Both the position numbers and the translations under genes were made by a program. Below the pieces are notes generated by a model that saw only the letters and a program-made list of their open reading frames with translations, was not told the origin of the DNA and searched no databases. From Bog-950 sp046329495 (GTDB taxonomy: Bacteria; Bacteroidota; Bacteroidia; Chitinophagales; LD1), in NCBI GenBank assembly GCA_046329495.1, contig JAXLUO010000008.1:90804-154803 (forward strand): a DNA stretch of 64,000 nt, read 5' to 3'. Shown here in pieces: positions 42,903 to 50,807 of this stretch (positions are counted from its first letter, which is position 1; every line of letters starts with the position of its first letter).

Positions 42903-44489
42903 ATGCGTTCGTTTTTACTGCTCCTTCTTCTTGTTACTGCACTGCACAGCGGTGCACAGCCCTTGTTTAATCTGGAAGTCGTTCCTTCCAACTTAACCGT
43001 CAATATGCCGGTGCACTCGGGTGCCTTTGGGGTGTATAACCACAAGTGGTTTGCCATTGGCGGGCGCAATAATGGCATGCACGGCTTTCAACCGCCCTTT
43101 GCGTTTCCTACATCAGGCATTAATAATTCGGTGTATGTAATCGATCCCGCCACCAATCAAAAGTGGACGGCCGATGTATCCTCCCTGCCCGATAGCATCC
43201 GCGAAGCTGTTACTTCCTCTAACATGGAATTCTACCTGCAGGATTCAACACTCTACATGGTAGGCGGTTATGGCTGGAAGGACGCCATCCAGAACTTCAT
43301 CACCTGGCCTACGCTTACTGCGGTAAACATCAAAGGCCTGATGAACGCCGTCATCAACAATCAACCAATCAATTCTTACTTCCGGCAGATACAGGACACT
43401 ACGCTGGCCATCTGTGGCGCGCATTTGCAAAAGCTTGATTCTACCTATTACCTCGTCTTCGGCCACCGCTTCGATGGTTACTACGAACGCACTGATACCA
43501 ACGGTTTCCATACTCAAGTGTATAGCGAGGAGATCCGCAAGTTCAGCATCAACGACGACGGCACTAACCTCGGCATCTACGCTTACTCCGCCATTCGTGA
43601 TACCGACAACTTCCACCGCCGCGATTACAACCTTATTCCTTTTATCAATGCCTGGAAAGGAGAGGGGCTGCTCGCTTACAGCGGTGTTTTCCGTAAAAAA
43701 ATCGATCTGCCTTATTTCAACTGCATCGAAATCTATCCAGATACCGTTATCGTGCGCAACGACTTTAACCAAAACCTTAGCCAATACCACAGCGCTGTTT
43801 GTCCACTAATCGATTCTGTGAACAACATCAACCACCACCTTTTCTTCGGTGGTATGAGCATGTATTTTGTTGATTCTACGGGCGCTACCGTAGCCGATAG
43901 CATGGTGCCCTTTGTGCGCACCATCAGCGATGTAGTGCGCGATATGGATAATAACTACCACGAGTTGAACGCCGGCATACAGATGCCTGCGCTGCTCGGT
44001 TCTAATGCCTATTTCTTTTTAGATGATAGCGTGCCGATGTATCACACCCGTTACATAAACTTCAGCACCTGCAGCAATCGTCAGCGTATCGGCTACATCG
44101 CGGGCGGTATCGAAAGTACCATGCAAAACATCAGCACTATCGACCCCGGGCTTAGCTTCGGCAGCCAGCGGGTGTTCGAGGTCTACATCAATAAAACCCC
44201 TTCAGGTATTCAACCGCAGGAGGTAACCAATCCTGTGCTCGATTTCTATGCTTATCCTAATCCCACCCACACCCAATCCGAAATAAGCTTCACGCTGTTA
44301 AAACCCGAACAGGTAAAAGTGGAAGTATTGGATGTAACCGGTCGCCTGGTGCAGGTGCTGTGCGATAAACAACTACCTGCCGGAGAACAAAAACTCCTTT
44401 TGGATGTAAGCACATTGCCAAAAGGAGTTTATAATGTAGCCGCTACGGTTAACGGCCGTGTTAAGTCTATTCGCTTGGTGGCAGAGTAG
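42903..44489 (+). CDS. Kelch-like secreted protein with T9SS sorting domain
   Basis: 528 residues with a signal peptide (MRSFLLLLLLVTALHSGAQ). Repeats resembling Kelch blades are visible (KWFAIGGRNNGMHG, LYMVGGYGWKD, YYLVFGHRFDGYY, HHLFFGGMSMYFV, RIGYIAGGIES), pointing to a beta-propeller. The last 75 residues are a T9SS type A sorting domain (DFYAYPNPTHTQSEI, VEVLDVTGRLVQVL, LPKGVYNVAATV). It follows the PQQ dehydrogenase-like gene by 8 nt, so these two are probably one operon. Its 3' end overlaps the convergent coiled-coil gene by 23 nt. Confidence 0.78.
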   Translation: MRSFLLLLLLVTALHSGAQPLFNLEVVPSNLTVNMPVHSGAFGVYNHKWFAIGGRNNGMHGFQPPFAFPTSGINNSVYVIDPATNQKWTADVSSLPDSIREAVTSSNMEFYLQDSTLYMVGGYGWKDAIQNFITWPTLTAVNIKGLMNAVINNQPINSYFRQIQDTTLAICGAHLQKLDSTYYLVFGHRFDGYYERTDTNGFHTQVYSEEIRKFSINDDGTNLGIYAYSAIRDTDNFHRRDYNLIPFINAWKGEGLLAYSGVFRKKIDLPYFNCIEIYPDTVIVRNDFNQNLSQYHSAVCPLIDSVNNINHHLFFGGMSMYFVDSTGATVADSMVPFVRTISDVVRDMDNNYHELNAGIQMPALLGSNAYFFLDDSVPMYHTRYINFSTCSNRQRIGYIAGGIESTMQNISTIDPGLSFGSQRVFEVYINKTPSGIQPQEVTNPVLDFYAYPNPTHTQSEISFTLLKPEQVKVEVLDVTGRLVQVLCDKQLPAGEQKLLLDVSTLPKGVYNVAATVNGRVKSIRLVAE

Positions 44490-45591
44490 CCTCGTCGGTT
44501 TGCGCGGCATCTTGCTCTGCAGCCGGAGTACCATCTCCTGCTTCCTCAACTGCTTTGCCTTCGCCTTTAATCTTACCCTGACCGCGGTTGCTCATTTGTT
44601 GTAAGCTTTCCATGGTAGCATAAATATCTTTTAGCTTCGCTTCCTTGCTGGCAATAGCTTCCTGTAACAGATTGCTCTTTACCTTAATCAACTGCAGTTC
44701 CAATTGCTTAACGCTGTTGCCGGTTTTGCGGTTCAGGTATTCCAAATCCTTTTTATCGCGGTTCAGCGAGGCTTCCATCTTCTGTATCACATCGGTTAAG
44801 CCTTTAATACGCGAAGCCGTTTTATCGCTGAAGAAATGATTACGCTGTTCGTTGATGTGTTGAAACACTGCATCGCATACCTTGCGCAGTTGGGTATCAT
44901 CAGCCTTGGTAAGGCGGGCCTTGCGGGCTGCTGCTTGTAACTGCTTCAGTTCTTCTAACAGGGCCTTATAATTCGGGTGGCCCTCAGCACGTTTGCGGAT
45001 GTCCTCTAACTTGGCGTTAAACTCATCACGTGCTTTGGCACTTGCCGCTTCAAATTCTGCACTCTCCGATTTACGGAAGGTCTTTAGCTTCTCAAAAATC
45101 GAGTTTACATCATCCTTTATCTTGTCCAGGCTCTCCTGACTGATGTCGCGGCCCTTGCGGTGCTCCAGCACACGCTCCCAAAACGATTTCGCTTCGTCAA
45201 ACAAAGCGCGGTCGTACTGGGTAAGTGCCGCAGCGCGGTTCTTCAGTTCTTCCAGTTCCAGCAAATAGCTTTCCCACAACTTCACGGTAAGCAGTTGGTA
45301 AGCCCATTCGTTTTGTTTAATGCGGATTTTGCCGGTTTCGTCGGAACGGATATCATCCGGCAGAACAGTTTCGCTGTTCAGGTTGGGGTTAACGGTTACA
45401 GCATCAGCAGGGAAAGAAAATTCGCCTCCTTCAGCCCATTCCTTTGTTAGTTTGGTAACCTCTTCGGCGCTCAGCGATTTTCTGGGCACAATAGTAAGGT
45501 TCACCTTAAACTCGTCCTCCTTTAATTCGTAAGCGAGGATCACTTCTTTTTCATCAGCAGTAGTACCTACAGCAGTAAAACGTGAAAGCAT
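44467..45591 (-). CDS. coiled-coil protein of unknown function
   Basis: 374 residues from MLSRFTAVGTTADEKEV. An upstream GTG (45651) is possible but a TATCTTTG -7 box (45640-45633, minus strand) lies inside that extension, so the shorter form is preferred. A small N-terminal beta domain (about 1-100) is followed by long charged helices predicted as coiled coil (about 100-330), with some resemblance to DUF349 repeats, and an acidic disordered tail (EEAGDGTPAAEQDAAQTDEA). Cytosolic, no signal. Function not recognised. Confidence 0.7.
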   Translation of the reverse strand: MLSRFTAVGTTADEKEVILAYELKEDEFKVNLTIVPRKSLSAEEVTKLTKEWAEGGEFSFPADAVTVNPNLNSETVLPDDIRSDETGKIRIKQNEWAYQLLTVKLWESYLLELEELKNRAAALTQYDRALFDEAKSFWERVLEHRKGRDISQESLDKIKDDVNSIFEKLKTFRKSESAEFEAASAKARDEFNAKLEDIRKRAEGHPNYKALLEELKQLQAAARKARLTKADDTQLRKVCDAVFQHINEQRNHFFSDKTASRIKGLTDVIQKMEASLNRDKKDLEYLNRKTGNSVKQLELQLIKVKSNLLQEAIASKEAKLKDIYATMESLQQMSNRGQGKIKGEGKAVEEAGDGTPAAEQDAAQTDEATLPPSE

Positions 45592-45632
45592 GTCGTTGTA
45601 ATTTAAACGTGTGTCGTGTTTGTAAGAGGCAC

Positions 45633-45640
45633 CAAAGATA
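45633..45640 (-). promoter_or_regulatory. -7 box for the coiled-coil gene
   Basis: Perfect TATCTTTG reading from 45640 to 45633 on the minus strand; only a weak TTA 20 nt upstream serves as -33. Confidence 0.45.
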
Positions 45641-45674
45641 ATCCTTCCCACGATGTTTTATAACCGCCCGTTTC

Positions 45675-46102
45675 CTTCGCTTACTCAGACCTCAAAAACT
45701 AAACACCGTTGCCACTAAGTCGCAAAGGCACAAAGAAGATATAACACTAAGAAACAAAGGCGTTAAGGGGTTATGAATATGGCGTGGCAAAAAATAAAAA
45801 ACTATAACACAAAGAAAGGAAGACGCAAAGTGTTACTGATCAAGATTGCTTTTTGTACTTCATAAACCCCACTTAAACCCTTTGAGACTTTGTGTAAGTA
45901 ATTTTTGTATTGCTTACAACTGAACTTAGTCGCTTTGTGGCAAAAGATAAAAGGGAATAACACAAAGAAACAAAGGCGCTAAGGGTTATGAGTAAGGTTC
46001 GTTCTTAATATTGCTTTAAACCCTTCCTTTCTTCGTGTCTTTGTGTGAATAGTATTTGTTTTCCAGAAACTGAACTTAGTTGCTTTGTGTTTGTGGCAAC
46101 TA
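45675..46102. repeat. tandem/palindromic dispersed repeats (CACAAAGAAACAAAGGCG type)
   Basis: Gene-free. Two related units lie in tandem. Each begins AACAC(A/T)AAGAAACAAAGGCG (45736-45755 and 45960-45979) followed by TTAAGGGGTTATGA-like text, and each ends in ACTGAACTTAGT(C/T)GCTTTGTG (about 45928 and 46068). Each also contains an approximate inverted copy (AAACCCTT...CTTTGTGT), so the RNA would fold into long stems. The pattern is typical of noncoding dispersed repeats in Bacteroidota. Confidence 0.65.
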
Positions 46103-47455
46103 TTATTTCATGTTTAAAAGCTTCACCACCAGCACTTCGTTCGTAGCTGGCGTTACTTTAAAACGTTCATCGCTGCGTAATCCTACCACCCAGGCAATTT
46201 TCTTATCGCTTTCCAGTATCCAAACATTTTCCTTTTCGTGCAGCGCTAACTTCTGCTCGGTAAAGTATTTCTTCAGTTTCTTTTTCTTCATGCCCATACC
46301 AAAAGGGTAGAAATAATCCCCTTCTCGTCTTCTTCTCAGCAATAAGGGATACTGCAACTTATCGGCATTCAGGTAGGCCACATGTTTATCGGCGGTAAAT
46401 TGTAAGTCTTTTGCGGGCTTGCGTTCAATAGTTAGTTCAAGCCCATCAACTTCTATGCTTGTTGTATTCTCATGTATGGCAACTACACTTGCTTTGGTAG
46501 TAGCAAGCGGGGTAAGAACATAAAACCTGCGGTCCTTAATTAACCTCGCCTCTGCTGTCTTCCATTGCTTGCCGGGTTCTGCCTCCTGGCTATCCAATAT
46601 TTCCTGCACCTGCGCTGCATTAAAGCCATAATCCTTTAATCCTTCAAACAAGGCATGCTCCGCATTTGCTATAGTGCGCAACAGCGCAGCAGGTATAAAC
46701 ACCTCCTCGCCTCGCTTTAAAAACAAATGCTTCTGTGCATTTGCCATTTGCCGTTCGTATAATTCTTCCACGTTTCGTAACAGGTCTACCCGCGCACCAA
46801 TCGTTTCCTCCAGTGCCGGATTTATTTCTTTTAATAAAGGCAGTACTTGCAATCGCAATTTGTTGCGCGTGTATTTATCGCTGGCATTACTGCTGTCTTC
46901 GCGGTATATCAATTTATGTTCCTGTTGCCAACCGGCAATTTGCTCGCGCGTGGCAAACAACAGCGGACGCACAATTTTTTGCTGCTTGGGCAGTATGCCC
47001 CGCAGGCCCCGTATGCCCGTACCTTTAATAAAGTTGTAGAGTATGGTCTCTACATTATCATTTAAATGATGGGCCGTGGCAATAAAGTCAAACTTGTTTT
47101 CCTTGCGCAACTGCTCAAACCATTGGTAGCGCAGTTCACGTGCCGCTACCTGTGTGCTAACCTTGTGTTCAGCGGCATATGCTTCCGTATCAAACTTTAT
47201 AAAGTAGCCCGGCACTTTCTGTTGCTCTGCCAGGCTGCGTACCAATTGTTCGTCCCCATCCGATTCTGCACCGCGTAAACCAAAATTGCAATGCGCTATG
47301 CCAAAGGGGTAACCGGCCTGCTGCATTAAATCAACCAGCACTACCGAATCCATCCCTCCACTTACCGCCACCAGTACACGCTTATGCGCACCGGCCAGCT
47401 TATGCTGTTGGTTGTAAGCAATAAAATCGGTTAACAGGTTCCCGGTTCGGCGCAT
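46103..47455 (-). CDS. tilS: tRNA(Ile)-lysidine synthetase
   Basis: 450 residues from MRRTGNLLTDFIAYNQ; the longer in-frame extension to 47515 overlaps the upstream TPR gene and is rejected. PP-loop ATPase motif VAVSGGMDSVVL at 29-40, HHLNDNVETIL for substrate, and a C-terminal TilS domain (LLRRRREGDYFYPFGMGMKKKKLKKYFTEQK). Converts C34 of tRNA(Ile2) to lysidine so that AUA is read as Ile; essential. Confidence 0.95.
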   Translation of the reverse strand: MRRTGNLLTDFIAYNQQHKLAGAHKRVLVAVSGGMDSVVLVDLMQQAGYPFGIAHCNFGLRGAESDGDEQLVRSLAEQQKVPGYFIKFDTEAYAAEHKVSTQVAARELRYQWFEQLRKENKFDFIATAHHLNDNVETILYNFIKGTGIRGLRGILPKQQKIVRPLLFATREQIAGWQQEHKLIYREDSSNASDKYTRNKLRLQVLPLLKEINPALEETIGARVDLLRNVEELYERQMANAQKHLFLKRGEEVFIPAALLRTIANAEHALFEGLKDYGFNAAQVQEILDSQEAEPGKQWKTAEARLIKDRRFYVLTPLATTKASVVAIHENTTSIEVDGLELTIERKPAKDLQFTADKHVAYLNADKLQYPLLLRRRREGDYFYPFGMGMKKKKLKKYFTEQKLALHEKENVWILESDKKIAWVVGLRSDERFKVTPATNEVLVVKLLNMK

Positions 47456-47480
47456 GGCTGCAAAGCTATTTTTCTTTCGC

Positions 47481-47792
47481 TTACATCTCTTCCAGCGCAG
47501 CGCGCAATTCGCCAAGGGTTTTCATATTGCCTTGCTGTTGCGCAATTATCATACCCTGCTCATAGGCGCGCTGGGCATCGCCAAACTGCCCCAGCTCTTC
47601 ATATAGTTTGCCTAACTGGTAATAGGTGGGCAGGTAATCGGGCTGTTTATCTAACAGCGTTTGGTAAATGGCCAGGGCTTCCGGCAACTGCCCGGTAGCC
47701 CCATATTCCTGTGCAATAGCGTATTGCAAAAACGGATCATCGGGTTTTTGGGCCGCCATTTCCTTAAGCTTTTCTAATCTGTTAATAACCAT
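47481..47792 (-). CDS. small tetratricopeptide repeat protein
   Basis: 103 residues comprising about two and a half TPR units (DDPFLQYAIAQEYGATGQLPEALAIY and LPTYYQLGKLYEELGQFGDAQRAYEQG). No signal peptide. Lies 25 nt upstream of tilS on the same strand, so probably co-transcribed. A protein-protein adaptor is likely; no partner can be named. Confidence 0.82.
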   Translation of the reverse strand: MVINRLEKLKEMAAQKPDDPFLQYAIAQEYGATGQLPEALAIYQTLLDKQPDYLPTYYQLGKLYEELGQFGDAQRAYEQGMIIAQQQGNMKTLGELRAALEEM

Positions 47793-47892
47793 ATTGGCGT
47801 AGTTTTACGAGGAGAGGAGCACCTGTTTTTCGGTATATCTACCATCGGTCGGGAAAGGTAATCAACAACCTGCAAACTGACGGAAGTTATGT

Positions 47893-47922
47893 TTTGGAAA
47901 TCTCCGGTACTGCCTATATTCG
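47893..47922 (+). promoter_or_regulatory. promoter of etfB-etfA
   Basis: TTTG at 47893-47896, 18-nt spacer, TATATTCG at 47915-47922 (TAnnTTCG variant); start codon 25 nt downstream. Confidence 0.6.
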
Positions 47923-47947
47923 CAGCGCAATTTTAAAAAGTATAAAG

Positions 47948-48688
47948 ATGAAGATTCTTGTTCCTATTGCCAAAGTGCCCGATACTACATCGAAAATCGC
48001 CTTTGTTGACAATAACACCCGCTTTAGCCCGGATGGCGTAACCTTTATTATGAACCCTACCGACGAGTGGTACGCCCTGGTGCGCGCTTGCGAGCTGAAA
48101 GAGAAGCAAGGCGGCGAAGTAGTGGTATTACACGTTGGCGGTGCTGATGCGGAGCAAATTATCCGTAAGGCCCTGGCTATTGGTGCCGATAAGGCCGTGC
48201 GTGTAGATGCCGACCCTACCGACGCTTTCTTTGTGGCTTCGCAAATTGCGGCCCATGCAAAAAGCGAGAACTACGACCTCATCATCACCGGTAAAGAAAC
48301 TATCGACTTCAACTCCTTCCAGGTAGGCGGCATGGTTGCCGAACTGTTGGACCTGCCTTGCGTGGCACTGGTTCAAAAACTGGATATCGAAGGTGGCGTT
48401 GCTACTATGAAGCGCGAAATTGAAGGCGGAACCGAAACCGTTGAAGTAAAACTGCCTTTAGTAGTTTGTGCCCAGAAAGAACTGGCCGAAGCCCGCATCC
48501 CTAACATGAAAGGTATTATGGGTGCCCGCACCAAGCCTTTGGCTGTAGTGCCTGCCGTTGCTGCCGATAAACTTACTTCTATCGCATCGTTTGCCCTGCC
48601 TGAAAAAGCCAAGCAGGTTAAATTGATAGACAAGGATAATGTAGCCGAACTGGTACGCTTGTTACACGAAGAAGCAAAGGTTATCTAA
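47948..48688 (+). CDS. etfB: electron transfer flavoprotein subunit beta
   Basis: 246 residues from MKILVPIAKVPDT; in-frame codons from 47894 overlap the promoter and are rejected. AMP-binding subunit of the ETF heterodimer, with the beta-ETF signature region VKLPLVVCAQKELAEARIPNMKGIMGA. Accepts electrons from acyl-CoA dehydrogenases and passes them to the quinone pool. Followed by etfA after 46 nt. Confidence 0.95.
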   Translation: MKILVPIAKVPDTTSKIAFVDNNTRFSPDGVTFIMNPTDEWYALVRACELKEKQGGEVVVLHVGGADAEQIIRKALAIGADKAVRVDADPTDAFFVASQIAAHAKSENYDLIITGKETIDFNSFQVGGMVAELLDLPCVALVQKLDIEGGVATMKREIEGGTETVEVKLPLVVCAQKELAEARIPNMKGIMGARTKPLAVVPAVAADKLTSIASFALPEKAKQVKLIDKDNVAELVRLLHEEAKVI

Positions 48689-48734
48689 TTAGTGCAGGAA
48701 CAATTCATTCAAAAAAAGTAAAATTCAAAATATC

Positions 48735-49712
48735 ATGGCAGTATTAACTTTTGTAGAAGTTGCCGACGGCAAAGTAAAGAAGGCTTCAGTAGAAGCTGCT
48801 TACTACGGTTCTAAAACCGCCGAGAGCCTGGGTACCGATTCAGTAGCCCTGGTGCTGGGTGCCGCTAATGCCGATGATCTGGCTGCTTTAGGCCAGGTTG
48901 GCGTTAAAAAAGTATTACACGCGGCCGATGCCCGTTTCAATACATTCGATTCTAAAGTGTTTGCTAAAGTTGTTGCCGATGCAGCCGCTGCTGCCGGTGC
49001 CAACGTAGTGGTGCTTTCGTTCAATAACAATGGTAAAGTATTAGCTCCGCGTGTAGCCGTTCGTTTACAGGCCGGTTATGTGCCGGGTGCTGTTGAACTG
49101 CCTAAGTTCGATGGCGCTAACGCTACCGTTACCAAAAACGTATTCTCTGGTAAAGCTTCTGCACACTACGCAGTAGCAACCGGTAACAAAGTTATCTCGG
49201 TTAACCCTAACTCCTTATCTCCGGTAAAAGGTGCAGGTACGGCTGCAGTTGAAGCTTACGCTCCTGCTGTTAACGATGCCGACTTTACTACCGTAGTAAA
49301 AGGTGTAGATAAAATTACAGGCACCATTCCTTTAACCGAAGCTGAACTGGTAGTATCAGGCGGCCGTGGTTTAAAAGGACCTGAAAACTGGTGGATGGTT
49401 GAGAACCTGGCTACCGAACTGGGTGCAGCAACCGCCTGCTCTCGTGCAGTAGCTGATGTGGACTGGCGTCCGCACCACGAACACGTAGGCCAAACCGGTT
49501 TAACCGTTCGTCCTAACCTGTATATCGCCGTTGGTATCTCCGGCGCTATCCAGCACCTGGCAGGCGTTAACGGTTCAAAGGTTATCGTGGTAATCAATAT
49601 CGATCCGGAAGCGCCGTTCTTTAAAGCAGCCGACTACGGTATTGTAGGCGATGCGTTTGAAGTTATGCCTAAACTGATTGAAGAATACAAGAAGTTTAAA
49701 GCAGCGCACTAA
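48735..49712 (+). CDS. etfA: electron transfer flavoprotein subunit alpha
   Basis: 325 residues. N-terminal domain resembling the beta subunit, and a C-terminal FAD-binding domain with AELVVSGGRGLKGPENW, GQTGLTVRPNLYIAVGISGAIQHLAG and VVINIDPEAPFFKAADYGIVGD. Pairs with the upstream EtfB; a strong hairpin terminator ends the unit. Confidence 0.96.
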   Translation: MAVLTFVEVADGKVKKASVEAAYYGSKTAESLGTDSVALVLGAANADDLAALGQVGVKKVLHAADARFNTFDSKVFAKVVADAAAAAGANVVVLSFNNNGKVLAPRVAVRLQAGYVPGAVELPKFDGANATVTKNVFSGKASAHYAVATGNKVISVNPNSLSPVKGAGTAAVEAYAPAVNDADFTTVVKGVDKITGTIPLTEAELVVSGGRGLKGPENWWMVENLATELGAATACSRAVADVDWRPHHEHVGQTGLTVRPNLYIAVGISGAIQHLAGVNGSKVIVVINIDPEAPFFKAADYGIVGDAFEVMPKLIEEYKKFKAAH

Positions 49713-49733
49713 GCTTATTGCGCTTTACATATT

Positions 49734-49763
49734 ACAAAACCGCCTACGGGCGGTTTTGTGTTT
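49734..49763 (+). terminator. terminator after etfA
   Basis: ACAAAACCGCC / GGCGGTTTTGT perfect 11-bp stem with a TACG loop, followed by GTTT. Confidence 0.8.
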
Positions 49764-49928
49764 AAAGTGCATAGCACATTAATTAAAACGGTAAAAGCGG
49801 GCAGAATGCACCACACTTCATACGTCAAAACCGGTTTTGGAGTTAAATAAGAAGAGCAAACCGCAGTCGTTTTTATTTTCAAATAAACCTTTTACTTTTC
49901 GCACGGGATGTGCTAACTTGAACAAGTA

Positions 49929-50546
49929 ATGAAGAAGATAGAACTGGAAATAATCGCCCTTTCGCATAGTGTAACACAATCACACTCGTTCGCCGTAGTG
50001 CTGGGCGAGGTGGGAGGCACACGCCGTTTACCTATCGTTATCGGTGGTTTCGAGGCCCAGGCTATCGCTGTAGCGCTGGATAATATGAAACCCAGCCGCC
50101 CCCTTACGCACGACTTAATGAAAACCGTGTGCGATACCTTTGATGTGGTATTGGAATACATCTATATCTCAAAACTGCTGGATGGTGTGTTTTATGCCAA
50201 CCTGGTTTGCAAGCGCGATGGCGAATACTTTGAAATAGATAGCCGCACCTCCGATGCACTGGCCCTGGCCGTGCGTTTCGATTGTCCTATCTATGTAGAA
50301 GAATCCATACTGGCCGAAGCCGGAGTAGAAGCCGACCCTAATGAAGAAGAAGCAGGTGTTAGTCCGCAGGAAGAAAACGAAATTGCCGAACTAACCACCC
50401 CTACGGCCGCTACAACCTCTACCGACTACCCCAAAATGAACGTTACCGACCTGCAGGCCGCCCTGCAAGCCGCCATCGAAGGCGAAGACTACGAAAAAGC
50501 CGCCCGCATCCGCGACGAACTCAACAAACGGAAGCAGGGGAGTTAA
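49929..50546 (+). CDS. bifunctional nuclease-domain protein with UVR motif
   Basis: 205 residues. An N-terminal BFN (DUF151) domain at about 1-135 (VVLGEVGGTRRLPIVIGGFEAQAIA, YFEIDSRTSDALALAVRF), an acidic linker, and a C-terminal UvrB/UvrC motif at about 170-203 (LQAALQAAIEGEDYEKAARIRDELNKR). This BFN-UVR fusion is widespread in Bacteroidota; the nuclease activity was described for a plant homologue and is not established for bacterial members. Single-gene unit. Confidence 0.88.
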   Translation: MKKIELEIIALSHSVTQSHSFAVVLGEVGGTRRLPIVIGGFEAQAIAVALDNMKPSRPLTHDLMKTVCDTFDVVLEYIYISKLLDGVFYANLVCKRDGEYFEIDSRTSDALALAVRFDCPIYVEESILAEAGVEADPNEEEAGVSPQEENEIAELTTPTAATTSTDYPKMNVTDLQAALQAAIEGEDYEKAARIRDELNKRKQGS

Positions 50547-50594
50547 TCCCACATCCCGTCTTAATTAGTCATCGTTTCCTACAATACCTGATCT

Positions 50595-50646
50595 TGTCAT
50601 CCCTACCTCATCCTGTCATCCCGACGAAGGAGGGATCTTAATTAAT
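50595..50646. repeat. short intergenic repeat (TGTCATCCCGACGAAGGAGG type)
   Basis: Two direct copies of TTGTCATCC/CTGTCATCC (50594 and 50615) followed by CGACGAAGGAGGGATCTTAA, a motif that resembles dispersed intergenic repeats of Bacteroidota. Confidence 0.4.
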
Positions 50647-50705
50647 GCCTACGCTCTAACTCATTATTATAAATACTACTGCCACTAAAGCGCAGTCCTA
50701 AAATT

Positions 50706-50725
50706 CCCCTCCTTGATAAGGTAAC
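50706..50725. repeat. left inverted repeat flanking the restriction-modification island
   Basis: CCCCTCCTTGATAAGGTAAC at 50706-50725. The reverse complement of the sequence at 54041-54061 reads CCCCTCCTT-ATCAAGGG-TAAC, so outer and inner arms match while the CCTTGATAAGG core is itself nearly palindromic. Confidence 0.45.
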
Positions 50726-50807
50726 GATGCGCCAGTTTCAGCTATGCACTGGTGAATAATTATCGTTTTAAAATTAAATTTACGACCCTAACGAATAAAT
50801 AAAATTG

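Noticed and set aside
43245..43809. Long open frames on both other frames inside the Kelch-like gene
   Set aside because: They are shadows of a real coding frame with a signal peptide and sorting domain.
45675..46102. Possible CRISPR array because of repeated AAAG-rich motifs
   Set aside because: Repeats are imperfect, unevenly spaced and palindromic across long distances; no regular spacers and no cas genes.
47456..47515. N-terminal extension of tilS
   Set aside because: Overlaps the end of the TPR gene and lacks similarity to TilS; the ATG at 47455 starts the conserved part.
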